Positions 1 to 12,002 of a stretch of DNA of 64,000 nucleotides are shown in pieces. Every line of letters starts with the position of its first letter. Position 1 is the stretch's first letter. Below the pieces are notes generated by a model. The model saw only the letters and a program-made list of their open reading frames with translations, ran no database searches and was not told the origin of the DNA. Source of the DNA: Warburgia ugandensis (Eukaryota > Streptophyta > Magnoliopsida > Canellales > Canellaceae); contig CP141127.1 of NCBI GenBank assembly GCA_035236585.1, positions 68,305,495 through 68,369,494 on the forward strand, given 5' to 3'. The translations under genes were made by a program, and so were the position numbers.

Positions 1-1410
1 AAAGAATATAGATAGGAGATTATCCACACTTGTACAAATATTGATTGTATTTGTGGATTTACAGATTTCATACATCACTCAGGATCATGGAAGATTTGAA
101 CAGTTGAATCCCCACTTGAAGGTAGGAGGATTTTATGAGTACATCTACATGAGAAGTACATGTTATATACTTGATCTAATGTTTGAAAACATATGTGAAA
201 TGGTTATGTTAGAAATGAGGAAAACCCTAAGTGAATGGGAAACTAGAAAGTATTCCAGCCCTAAGTAAAAAGACAGATCATCTGATACGTATGAGAATTA
301 TTTTACATCCAAGCATAGAGGCTTGTGGCTTTGTTTTAAATAGGCATAGGCCTGGGGATGCTATGCTAAGAGAGTTAGTAGGGTTTGGCCACCTGCTCTC
401 TAAACCTTGTTATTATATGTATACCAAGCCTAAATGAGGCTAAAAGTTGGGTGGGACAATTATGGGAAGGCCTCCACTGTGATAGCCATGGTCCTCCCAA
501 TACAAACATGGATATTGTGATTTCCACCAAGGATGGTATAGGTGGATTATTGCGCAGTTAGCTGGGCGTGCTGGTACGGATTCTAACGGCATGCATAGTA
601 GTCCTTTGAGTTTTTTTGCATTATGATGCATGGCATAGTGAAATGCCTTATGGTATGGCATGATGGGATGCAGGGTAACCATGGATTACCGATGACTATT
701 TCCAATAGAGTTTGGATGATTTATCAACTTAGAATAAGCTAAATATGATTATGTTTTGAGATATTAACCATTTTTCACAGTTGTGATTGTATGTATATAT
801 CTATACACAGTATATTGTATGTATGTGTGAGGATGTACATATGTGACAAAGTAAAGAGATTGCTCCATGAGTATGAATAATGAGATTATGAAGTATTAGG
901 ATTATATTGTCAAAGTTTTATGCTTCTTGAAATCCCCTACCAAGCATAGCTTGCTAAGATATTGTAAATGTTTCCATGTTTACAATATCTCAGATACAAA
1001 GAAGGAGAATTAGGAGCTCAAGACTTAAGAAGACTTGAAAGAATAATCAATCAGAGTATACCCCTTGAAGATATGCATTTTATTTGAGAGTATTGTATTG
1101 TATTGAGAGTTTTTCATGTATGGTGAGGTTTGAAGTTTGGATTATGTAATTTGGACGAGTATTGTACTGATACTGGGCTGTACTGTGAACCACTAAACGG
1201 ATTTTGGAATTTAATAAAAGTATATTCCTTCAATTGGATTTTATCTTGTACAAAAATTCTACTTATGTATGAAGTGATGACTTAGGTTTTCAAAAAATTT
1301 TTAAAGAAAAGAATTTCCATTGCTTTGTTTTGCGAAATTTTTTTACTATTAAGGGCCCTGCCTTCGAAAATGTATTACAAAATGTGTTACAAAAACCCGG
1401 GTTGTCACAC
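1..1410 (+). repeat. 3' portion of a plus-strand Ty3/gypsy-type LTR, cut by the window start
   Basis: The stretch ends in ACCCGGGTTGTCACA. Read in element orientation, the well-defined LTRs further along end in CCCGGGTCATCACA, so this looks like the 3' end of a related LTR pointing the other way. An AATAAA-type poly(A) signal lies at 1213-1218, about 190 bases before the proposed end. No open reading frame resembles a known protein; short ones at 41-682 have no recognisable motif. Position 1411 is an abrupt switch into the pyrimidine tract of the neighbouring array. The 5' end lies outside the window, so no target duplication can be tested. The family assignment is an inference from the terminal motif and general LTR layout. 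Confidence 0.5.
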
Positions 1411-1944
1411 TATCTTTCCTTCTGTTCGTCGAGGTTTGGGAACTTACTAAGTCTATATCTATTTTACTCGGGTGGGGCGTGCCATTATTAAATGTGCCCC
1501 CCCTATTTTAATATCAAATGTGCCATATCAATGATGTTTTACAACTCCATTGGCTGTCAAATTCTAAGTCTTGCAAGTGGGGCCCACTTAGTGAAATTAC
1601 AAAAACACCCTTTTGTAAGAAAATTACCATTTATTCATTCAACCTCCGATTTTAGTAAACTCAGTGTCATTGGATTCGTTTGATGAGTAAAATCGAGATT
1701 TTATAATTTCAATTTCTTGTTGTTAGTTTTTTTAATTTTAATCACCAAAATAGCCCTAACTTCGAAGTCCCATAACTTTTTCATCCAGACTCTATTTTCA
1801 ATGTTCTTTGGGTTGTTGGATTCTATTTTCCAAATACAATCCAATTATGTATGTTTTAGTTCCTAATTATTATTCCATAAAAATTTATTCTCCAAGAAAA
1901 TTCATACCTCAATCATGTAATAGTAAAATTTTGGGGTTGTTACA
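1411..1944 (-). repeat. Array unit 1: truncated LTR-derived repeat
   Basis: This is the 5' part (element orientation) of the LTR-type repeat that recurs to 25162. It begins inside the pyrimidine tract (ctttccttctgttcg) that is 60-90 bases long in other units, so its left part was removed by the junction at 1410. It ends with GGGGTTGTTACA, the reverse complement of an LTR start TGTAACAACCCC. Two blocks shared with the Tekay-type LTRs in this window support an LTR identity: the gggtgcc..tatcaaa block (here ggcgtgccattattaaatg) near 1475 and the cataactt..tcat..actc block near 1780. No coding sequence. Confidence 0.6.
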
Positions 1945-3928
1945 ACCTTCCCTCAGAGAAATTTCATCCTCGAAATTTTTAGGGTCATTACATTCTTCCA
2001 TCCTTAGAAAATTTCTTCTTTAAAATTCTTTTCATGATATCTTTCCAACAACTCTAATAATATTGTAATCTCATTGTAAAATTTAAAGTCATATAATTAC
2101 TTCAATAAAACATCAATCCTTAAAATATAAGGGATTTTCAACTTAAACTAGATATTATGTCACTTAATAGCAACATATTTTCTATCTGCAATAAGCAATA
2201 AGAATCACTTTTGCTGCATACTGTGATACTCAGCCTTTCCTTGATAATCCATCAAAACAATTAATTTATGACTAAGTTTTTCTTTCGTTTCAACTTCCAA
2301 AATCCTTTGATTGTAATGTATCGTAGAACACATGCTCCTTATCTCCAACTCAACTTTTCTATTTTCTTATCCACATAACAATTTATAATAACTTCAAACA
2401 ATGAATATATATTTCTAACCTAAAGATGATCCATTATGCATATGCTTAGCCAATTCTAACCTTATAAAACTACCTATCTTATAAATTTCAAGTATCATAT
2501 TTCTGACAAAATTTTGATAGAGTCTCCTCTGCTTTTCGAACTTATGCATTTAGTGCTTGCAATTATGGTACACCTAATAAACTATTTATCAATACAAAAT
2601 ACTTTTTAGAGACTTTGTCTCACCACATTCAAACATTCAATACAAGAGAATTAACCATTCATCCGCAAATAATATATCTCAAAGACTCCGTCTCATTACA
2701 TTCTCTACATTACCATAATATATCAAATCCTAATCTAGGGAAAGGCGGACCACAAAGGTCTATAGTAGGCAGCCTTACCTTGCATTTCACAAGGCTGATT
2801 CCACGCCATAAACCTGTGACCTCAAGGTCACATGACAACAACTTTTACCATTACGTCAAGGCTTCCTATCTCAAATAACACCAATGGTGTTCATAGATAT
2901 CAATATAGTATCATCTCACTTTGCATAATGATACTATAAGGTTTGCATCTTTACATAGGAACACAATTGTTCAGTATGTTCTCCTCTGACATACTATTCA
3001 AATGAATTTCCTCACTTCATTTATCAAATAAGGTTTATCTCTCTCAACCTCAGATATATATACAAACACTCTTCATCATAAGAGTCCAAATTCATAGGGT
3101 TGACTAATAGCTAGTGGAATAACTGAAAGTCCATCATATCAAATAACTGATGGAATGCCTTAATTTCAGACACAACTCAAATATCAGTTCTGATGTTTCA
3201 ACATATATATTTCGAGAATCTTTCTTGAAATAAGGTACAAATACAATTCACTTGTCTCCATCTCTTCTTCTTCCACTCCTTCGTCTTCCTTCTTCTTTTC
3301 TTTCTTTTTTCTTTCCTTCTAGTTATCTGGTTTTGGGAATAGATTAACATCTATTTCTGTTTTACTCCAATGGGGGGTGTTGTTATCAAATGTGTTCCCC
3401 CTTTTTTGTTATTTTAATTTTGTTTTCTTTTAAAGTTTCATGACGGTGTTTTTACTATTCTGAACACCGCGATATCAGTCAAAGAAAAGGCAAGCCATAC
3501 TAATGATGTTTTTCAACTCTATTGACTGTCAAATTCTAATTCCTGTGAGTGGGGCCTACTCAGTGAAATTACAAAAATACCCTTTTGTAAGAAAATTACG
3601 GTTCATTTGTCCAACCTCTGATTTAAACAAACTTAGTGTCATTAGATTCGTATTGATGAGTAGGATCTAGATTTTATAATTTCACATTCATATTCTTAGT
3701 TTTTCTTCTTTTTTTTTAATTTTAATTACCGAAATAGCCCTAACTTTGAAGTCCCACAACTTCTTCATCTGAACTCTATTTTCAACGTTCTTTGGGTTGT
3801 TCAATTCCATTTTCTAAGTACAATCTAATTATGTATGTTTTAGTTCATGATTCTTACTCCATAAAGAGTTATTCTCCTAGAAAACTCATACCTTAATCAT
3901 GGAATAGTAAAATTTTGGGGTTGTTACA
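1945..3928 (-). repeat. Array unit 2 (about 1.98 kb) with truncated SINE
   Basis: Reading up the plus strand, the unit starts with the polypurine-tract-like zone (cttccctc...ttagaaaattt), then decayed AT-rich sequence, a truncated SINE copy (about 2733-2866), a conserved stretch with atatcaatatagtatcatc, the pyrimidine tract at about 3253-3330, and an LTR 5' segment ending ttgttaca at 3928. Compared with units 4 and 5 it lacks roughly 0.6-0.8 kb left of the SINE; the junction aatcctaatctagggaaag is the same as in unit 3. No open reading frame looks like a protein. Confidence 0.65.
2733..2866 (-). mobile_element. Truncated tRNA-derived SINE, Au-SINE-like (copy 1)
   Basis: On the minus strand it runs from GGAAGCCTTGACGTAATGG through the tRNA-like part to GACCTTTGTGGTCCGCC and stops at CTAGATT. 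The last 35-40 bases of the full SINE are lost at a deletion shared with copy 2. The box B region is degraded (ggtttatgg). Confidence 0.6.
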
Positions 3929-5925
3929 TTCTTCCCTCCATAGAGAAATTTCATCCCCAAAATTTTTAGGGTCACTACATTCTTCCCTCCTTAGAGAATT
4001 TCGTCTTCGAAATTATTTTCATGATTTCTTTCCATTAACTCTAATAATATTGTTGCCTCATTATAAAATTTAAAGTCATATAATGACTTCAATAAAACAT
4101 CAATCCTCAAAATATAGAGGATTTTCAACTTAAACTAGATATTATCTCACTTAACAGCAGCAGCTTTTCTATCTGCAATAAGCAATAAGAATCACTTTTG
4201 CTGCATACTATGATACTCAGCCTTTCCTTGATAATCCATCAAAATAATAAATTTCTGATTAAGTTTTTCTTTCATTTCAACTTCCAAAATCCTTTGATTG
4301 TAATGTTTCGTAGAACACATGCTCTTTATCTCCAACTCAATTTTTCTATTTTCTTATCCATATAACTATTTATACTAACTTTGAATACTGAATATATATT
4401 TCTCACTTAAAGATGATCCCTTCTGCCTATGCTTAGCCAATTCTAACCTTGTAAAACTACCTATCGTATAAATTTCAAGTATCATATTTCTGACAAAATT
4501 TCGGCAAAGTCTCCTCTGCTTTTTAGACTTATGCATTTAGCGCTTGCTATTTTGGTACACCTAATAAACCATTTTTCAATACAAAATACATTTTAGTGAC
4601 TCTGCCTCACCACATTCATACATTCAATACAACAGAATTAACCATTCATTTGCAAATAATATATCTCAAAGACTCCGTTTCATTACATTCTCAACATTAC
4701 CATAATATATCAGTTCCTAATCTAGGGAAAGGTGGACCACAAGGGTCTATAGTAGGCAGCCTTACCTTGCATTTCGCAAGAGGTTGATTCCACGCCATGA
4801 ACCCGCGACCTCAAGGTCACATGACAACAGCTTTTACCATTACACCAAGGCTTCCTATCTCAAATAACACCATTGGTGTTCACAAATATCAATATAGTAT
4901 CATCTCACTTTACATAATGATACTAAAAGGTTTGCATCATTACATACGAACACAATTGTTTAGTGTGTTCTCCTTTGACATACTATTCAAATGAATTTCC
5001 TCACTTCATTTATCCAATAAGGTTTATCTCTCTTAACCTTAGATATATACACAAACACTCTTCATCATAAGAGTCCAAATTCATAGGGTCGACCAATAGT
5101 TAGTGGAATAACTGAAGGTCCAACATATCAAATAATTGATGGAATGCTTTAATTTCAGACACAACTCAAATATCAATTCTGATCTTTCAACATATATATT
5201 TTGAGAATCTTTCTCGAAATGAGGTACAAATACAATTCACTTGTCTCCTTCTCTTCTTCTTCTTCTTCCTCTCCTTCGTCTTCCTTCTTCTTTTCTTTCT
5301 TTTACTTTTTTTCCTTTTAGTTATCTAGTTTTGGGAACAGACTAACATCTATTTCTGTTTTACTCGAGTGGGGGGTGCTGTTATCAAATGTGTCCCCCCT
5401 TTTTTGTTATTTTAATTTTGTTTTCTTTTAAAGTTTCATGATGGTGTTTTTACTATTCTAAACACCATGATATCGGTCAAAGAAAAGGCAAGCCATACTA
5501 ATGATGTTTTTCAACTCCATTGACTGTCAAATTCTAATTCCTACAAGTGGGGCCCACTCAGTGAAATTACAAAAGTACCCTTTTGTAAGAAAATTACTGT
5601 TCATTTGTCCAACCTCTGATTTAAACAAACTTAATGTCATTGGATTCATATTGACGAGTAGGATCCAAATTTTATAATTTCAATTTCATATTCTTAGTTT
5701 TTCTTTTCCTTTTTAATTTTAATTACCAAAATAGCCCTAACTTCGAAGGCTCATAACTTTTTCATCTAGACTCTATTTTCAATGTTCTTTGGGTTCTTGG
5801 ATTCCATTTTCTAAGTATAATCTAATTATGTATGTTTTAGTTCCTGATTCTTACTCCATAAAAAGTTATTCTCCTAGAAAACACATACCTTGATCATGGA
5901 ATAGTAAAATTTTAGGGTTGTTACA
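3929..5925 (-). repeat. Array unit 3 (about 2.0 kb) with truncated SINE
   Basis: It repeats unit 2 nearly base for base: polypurine-like zone, truncated SINE (about 4722-4855), pyrimidine tract at about 5233-5320, and LTR start ttacattcttccct at 5925. It shares with unit 2 the deletion that fuses ctaat to ctaggg at the SINE edge. The length matches unit 2 within about 15 bases, so the pair most likely arose by duplication of one unit after that deletion. Confidence 0.65.
4722..4855 (-). mobile_element. Truncated tRNA-derived SINE, Au-SINE-like (copy 2)
   Basis: Nearly identical to copy 1 and cut at the same base on its 3' side (tctagggaaagg). Box B region reads GGTCGCGGGTTCATGG on the minus strand, closer to the consensus than copy 1. 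Confidence 0.6.
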
Positions 5926-8511
5926 TTCTTCCCTTAGGGAAATTTCATCCTCAAAATTTTTAGGGTCATTGCATTCTTCCCTCCTTAGAGAATTGCTTCT
6001 CTGTAATTATTTTCATGATTTCTTTCCAACAACTCTAATAATATTGTCATCTCATTGTAAAATTTAAAGTCATATAATTACTTCAATAAAACATCAATCC
6101 TCAAAATATAATGGATTTTCAACTTCAACTAGATATTATGTCACTGAATAGCAGAAACTTTTCTATCTGTAATAAGACATAGGAATCACTTTTGCTACAT
6201 ACTCTGATACTCAGCCTTTACATGATAATCCATCAAAATAATAAATTTTTGACTAAGTTTTTCTTTCGTTTCAACTTCCAAAATTCTTTGATTGTAATGT
6301 TTCTTAGAACTCATACTCTTTATCTCTAGCTCAACTTTTCTATTTTCTTATCCATATAACTATTTATACTAACTTTGAACAGTGAATATATATTTCTCAC
6401 TTAAAGATGATCCCTTTTGCATATGCTTAGCCAATTCTAACCTTATAAAACTGCATATCTCATTACATTCTCCACATTACCATAATATAACAAATCCTAA
6501 TGTTGTGAGAATTACTTACCCATTTCTACAACTTCAAGAATAATATCCAAATTCTTCAATAGTATGGTACCAACACACTATAAAATCATCAATTGATAAA
6601 TGTTTAATCACAATCATCATCATCACAAACATATATAATGGAAGTCTTTCTCATCGTTCCACAGTCTTCAGCCATAATCTTCCCCGAATTGCATTCATTT
6701 AGTTATAAGAAAATTTACATTCCCAACTATAAATAAAAAATCCTATTACTATAATGAATCTTACTTTTATTCTATCGTCATAGCTTTCGGTCACATAATT
6801 TTCCATCACCTCAACATATGTTCAAATAGATAACTCTTTCATTTCTCCAAACAAACATTTAATATCGAATGTGAATTCATATCGTAACATATCAATCATA
6901 ATAATGAAAAGATTTTTCATACTTATTCATCCAATTTCACATATGAATCCAAAATAAAGAGATAGCCATTTAAATCAAAGAACATCTTTGATGTATTCAT
7001 ATTCCAATTCATTGAAATCATATATACATCCTTACATTCAGATAATCGTAAACAATAATCTTTAATTTAAATATAGATACAAACATACAAGTATCAATAC
7101 TGGAGATAACACATATGATTCAAATTATAATAATTGAACTTACACCCTTTGGTGTATTCTGATTCAAAAACTGAAATAATATATTCAGTATTTCTCAAAT
7201 GCAAATATGAAACTCATAGCATTAAATGAACAATTGAAATCGCACTAACTGTGCAATCACATTCAAATACTTAAATAACATCATTAAGGACAACCTCGGT
7301 GCATGAAGCTCCAGCCTTTGCGGTGTCTAGGGGAAGGCAGACCACAAGGGTCTATAGTAGGTAGACTTATCTTGCATTTTGCAAGGGGCTGATTCTACGC
7401 CTTCAACCCGTGACCTCAAGGTCAAATGACAACAACTTTTATCACTACGCCAAAGCTTAATATCTCAAATAACACCATCAGTGGTCACAGATATCAATAT
7501 AGTATCATCTCACTTTACATTATGATACTAAAAGGTTTGCATCATTACACACCAATACAATTCTTTAGTATGTTCTCCTCTGACATACTATTCAAATGAG
7601 TTTTCTCACTTCATTTATCAAATAAGGTTTATCTCTCTTAACCTCATATATGTATACAAACACACTTCATCATAAGAGTCCAAATTCCTGGGATCGATCA
7701 ATAGCTAGGGGAACAACTCAAAGTCCATCATATCAAATAACTAATGGAGTGCCTAAATTTTAGACACAACTCAAATATCAGTTCTAATCTTTCAACATAT
7801 ATAGTTAGAGAATCTTTCTCGAAATAAGGTACAAATACAATTCACTTGTCTCCTTCTCTTCTTCTTTCTCTCCTTCCTCTTCCTTCTTCTTTTCTTTCTT
7901 TCCTTTTGTTCGTTAGGTTTTGGGAACAAACTAATGTCTATTTCTATTTTACTAGAGTGGGGGGTGCCATTATCAAATGTGCTCCCCCCCTTTTTTGTAA
8001 TTTTAATTTTGTTTTCTTTTAAAGTTTCATGATGGTGTTTTTACTATTCTGAACAATAGGATATCAGTCAAAGAAAAGGCAAGCCATACTAATGATGTTT
8101 TTCAACTCCATTGACTGTCAAATTCTAACTCTTTCAAGGAGGCCCACTCAGTAAAATTACAAAAATACCCTTGTGTAAGAAAATTACCATTCATTCGTCC
8201 AACCTCCGATTTAAACAAACTTAGTTTCATTGGATTTGTATTGATGAGTAGGATCTAGATTTTATAATTTCAATTTCATGTTCTTAGTTTTTCTTTTTTT
8301 AAATTTAATTACCAAAATAGCCCTAACTTTAAAGTCTCATAACTTCTTCATCCAGACTTTATTTTCAACGTTCTTTGGGTTGTTGGATTCCATTTTCTAA
8401 GTACAATCCAATTATCTATGTTTTAGTTCATGATTCTAATTCCATAGAAAGTTATTCTCCTAGAAAACTCATATCTCAATCATGCAATAGTAAAATTTTA
8501 GGGTTGTTACA
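5926..8511 (-). repeat. Array unit 4 (about 2.59 kb) with full SINE copy
   Basis: This unit holds the long form of the repeat. It includes the segment missing in units 2 and 3 (about 6500-7290, with acttacccatttctacaa and tttggtgtattctgattc) and a full-length SINE at 7286-7458. It has its own deletion near 6455, where tatct joins attacattctcc and drops sequence present in unit 5. The pyrimidine tract is at about 7843-7910 and the LTR start ends at 8511. No coding potential is visible. Confidence 0.65.
7286..7458 (-). mobile_element. tRNA-derived SINE, Au-SINE-like (copy 3, full length)
   Basis: About 173 bp. On the minus strand it starts AAGCTTTGGCGTAGTG, carries a box B-like GGTCACGGGTTGAAGG, and ends GGAGCTTCATGCACCGAGGTT. 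It is flanked on the plus strand by cttaaataacatca (left) and ctcaaataacacca (right), an imperfect 14-base repeat (12 of 14) that looks like its old target duplication. Confidence 0.7.
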
Positions 8512-11252
8512 ATCTTCCCTCAGAGAAATTTTGTCCTCGAAATTTTTAGGGTCATTACATTCTTCTCCCCTTAGAGAATTTTTTCTTCAAAATTCTTTAT
8601 ATGATATCTTTCCAACAACTCTAATAATATTCTCATCTCATCATAAAATTTAAAGTGATATAATTACTTCAATAAAACATCAATCCTCAAAATATAAAGG
8701 ATTTTCAACTTAAACTGGATATTATGTCACTTAATAAGCAATATGAATCACTTTTGCTGCATACTCTAATACTTAGCCTTTACTTGTTAATCCATCAAAA
8801 TAAAAAAATTCTGACTAAGTTTTTCTTTCGTTTCAATTTCCAAAATCCTTTGATTGTAATGTTTCGTAGCACACATACTCTTCATCTCCAACTCAACATT
8901 TCTATTTTCTTATCCATGTAACAATTTGTACTAACTTCAAAAGGTGAATATATATTTCTCCCATAAAGATGATCCCTTCTGCATATGCTTAGCCAATTCT
9001 AACCTTATAAAATTGCCTATCTGATAAATTTCAAGTATCATATTTTTGACGAAATTTCTACAGAGTCTCATCTGTTTTCCAGGTGCATTTAGCTCATGCG
9101 ATTGTAGTACACCTGATAAACCATTTATCAATACAAAATAGATTTTAAAGACTCTGTCTCTCCACATTCAAACATTCACTACACCAGAATTAACCGTTCA
9201 TCCACAAATAACATATATCTTAAAGACTCTGTCTCACTACATTCTCCACATTACCATAATATAACAAATCCTAATGCAGTGAGAATTGCCTACCCATTTC
9301 TACAACTTCAAGAATAATATCCAAATTCTTCAATAGTATAGTACCAACACACTAGACAATCATCAATTGATAAATGTTTAATCACTATCATCATCATCAC
9401 AACCATATATAATGGAAGACTTTCACATCATTCCATAGTCTTCCATCAAAATATTCCTTGAATTGTAGTCATTTAGATATATGAAAATTTACATTCCCAA
9501 CTACAAATAAAAAATCCCATTACTATAATGAATCTTACTTTAATTCTATCGTCATAGCTTTTGCTCACATAATTTTCCATCACCTCAACACATGTTCAAA
9601 TAGATAACTCTTTCATTTCTCCAAACATGCATTTAATATCGAATGTGAATTCATATCGTAACATTTCAATCATAATAATGAAAAGATTTTCCAGACTTAT
9701 TCATCCAATTTCACATATGAATCCAAAATAAAGAGATAGCCATTTAAATCAAAGAACATCTATGACGTATTCATATTCCGATTCACTAAAATCATATACA
9801 TTCAGATAATCGTAAACAATAATCTTTAACTTAAATATAGATACAAACATACAAGTATCAATACTGGAGATAAGACAGATGATTCAAATTATAATAACTG
9901 AATGTACACCCTTTGGTGTATTCTGATTCAAAAATTGAAGTTGTATATTCAATATTTCTCAAATACAAATATACAACTCATAGCATTAAATGAACAATTA
10001 AAATTGCACTAACTGTGCAATCACATTCAAATACTTAAATAACATCATTAAGGACAACCTCGGTGCATGAAGCTCCCGCCTTTGCGGCATCTAGGGAAAG
10101 GGAGACCACAAGGATCTATAATAGGCACCCTTAACTTGCATTTCGCAAGAGGCTGATTCCACGCCTTCAACCCATGACCTCAAGGTCACATGACAACAAC
10201 TTTTACCACTATGCCAAGGCTTCCCATCTCAAATAACACCATTGGTGTCCATAGATATCAATATAGTATCATCTCACTTTACATAATAATACTAAAAGGT
10301 TTGCATCATTACATACCAATACAATTGTTTATCATGTTCTCCCCTAACATACTATTCAAATGAATTTTCTCACCTCATTTATCAAATAAGGTTTATCTCT
10401 CTTATCCCCAAATATATATAGACACTCTTCATCGTAGGAGTCCAAATTCATAGGGTCGATCAATAGCTAGTGGAAGAACTGAAAGTCCATCATATCAAAT
10501 TACTAATGGAATGCCTTAATTTCAAACACAACTCAAATATTAGTTCTGATGTTTCAACATATATAGTTCAAGAATCTTTCCTGAAATAAGGTACAAATAC
10601 AACTCACTTACCTCCTTCTCTTCTTCTTCCTCTCCTTCCTCTTCCTTCTTCTTTTCTTTCTTCTCTTTCTTTCCTTCTGTTCGTCGGGTTTTGGGAATAG
10701 ACTAACATCTCTTTCTATTTTCCATGAGTAGGGGGTGTCGTTATCAAATGTGCCCCCCATTTCTTGTTATTTTAATTTTTTTTTCTTTTAAAGTTTCATA
10801 ATGGTGTTTTTACTATTCTAAACACCATGATATCAATCAATGAAAAAGCAAGCCATACTAATGATGCTTTTCAACTCCATTGACTATCAAATTCTAACTC
10901 CTACAAGTGGGGTCCACTTAGTGAAATTACAAAAACACCATTTTGTAAGAAAATTATTGTTTATTCGTCCAACCTCTGATTTTAACAAACTTATTGTCAT
11001 TGGATTCATATCGATGAGTATGATCCAGGTTTTACAATTTCAATTTCATGTTCCAAAATAACCCTAACTTTGAAGTCCCATAATTTCTTCATCAGGACTC
11101 CGTTTTCAACGTTCTTTGAGTTGTTGGATTCCATTTTCTAAGTACAATCCAATTATGTATGTTTTAGTTCCTGATTCTTATTCCACAAAAATTTATTCTC
11201 CTAAAAAACTCATACCATGATCATGCATAAGTAAAATTTTGGGGTTGTTACA
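8512..11252 (-). repeat. Array unit 5 (about 2.74 kb), the most complete unit
   Basis: It contains every segment seen in the other units: polypurine-like zone, decayed AT-rich part, SINE at 10051-10223, pyrimidine tract at about 10609-10680, LTR block ending ggggttgttaca at 11252. It is the best reference for the others. A 76-codon minus-strand ORF (8937-9167) and a 92-codon plus-strand ORF (8375-8653) straddling its edge have no recognisable motif and recur only as part of the repeat. Confidence 0.65.
10051..10223 (-). mobile_element. tRNA-derived SINE, Au-SINE-like (copy 4, full length)
   Basis: Same layout, orientation and flanks as copy 3, at the same place in array unit 5. On the minus strand it begins GGAAGCCTTGGCATAGTGG (box A region) and keeps GGTCATGGGTTGAAGG as box B region. 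Confidence 0.7.
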
Positions 11253-12002
11253 ATCTTCCTTCCTCAGAAAAATTTCGTCCTCCAAATTTTTAAGGTCATT
11301 ACATTCTTCCCTCCTCTAAGAATTGTCCTCAAAATTCTTTTCATGATATCTTTACAACAACTCTAATAATATTCTCATCTGATCGTAAAATTTAAAGTGA
11401 TAAATTACTTCAACAAAACATCAATCCTCAAAATATAAAGGATTTTCAACTTAAACTAGATATTATGTCACTTAATAGCAACAACTTTTCTATCTGCAAT
11501 AAGCAATAAGAATCACTTTTCTATCTATCAAAACAATAAATTTCTGACTAAGTTTTTCTTTCATTTCAACTTCCAAAATCCTTTGATTGTAATGATTTGT
11601 AGAACACATACTCTTTATCTCCAACTCAACTTTTCTATTTTCTTATCCATATAACTATTTATATTAATTTCAAATAGTGAATACATATTTCTCCCATAAA
11701 GATGATCCCTTCTGCATATGCTTAGCAAATTCTGACCTTATAAAATTGCTTATCTGATAAATTTCAAGTATCATATTTCTGACAAAATTTCTACAGAGTC
11801 TCCTCTGTTTTTCGGACTTATGCATTTAGCTCATGCGATTGCAGTACACTTGATAAACCATTTATCAATACAAAATAGATTTTAAAGACTCTGTCTCACC
11901 ACATTCAAACATTCACTACAATAGAATTAATCGTTCATCCACAAATAACATATATCTCGAAGACTCTGTCTCACTACATTCTCCACATTCCCATAATATA
12001 AC
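11253..12002 (-). repeat. Array unit 6, left part, interrupted by the Tekay-type element
   Basis: This begins like unit 5 and is broken after ccataatataac at 12002 by the retrotransposon insertion. The sequence resumes at 21603 with aaatcctaataatgtgag, which matches the uninterrupted form in units 4 and 5 (ataacaaatcctaatg). The ATAAC at 11998-12002 is one copy of the insertion-site duplication. Confidence 0.75.
11998..12002. repeat. Target-site duplication ATAAC, left copy
   Basis: The five bases directly before the LTR start at 12003 are ATAAC and are repeated exactly at 21598-21602, just after the other LTR ends. Five-base duplications are the norm for Ty3/gypsy integrase. Confidence 0.93.

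Noticed and set aside
2210..2240. tactctgatactcag resembles the complement of the iMet primer site and recurs in every array unit, hinting at units of LTR plus 0.3 kb interior.
   Set aside because: The match is imperfect, no LTR end CA stands next to it, and a related motif in the 35.7-46 kb element (37457-37490) lies near the polypurine tract rather than at the primer site.
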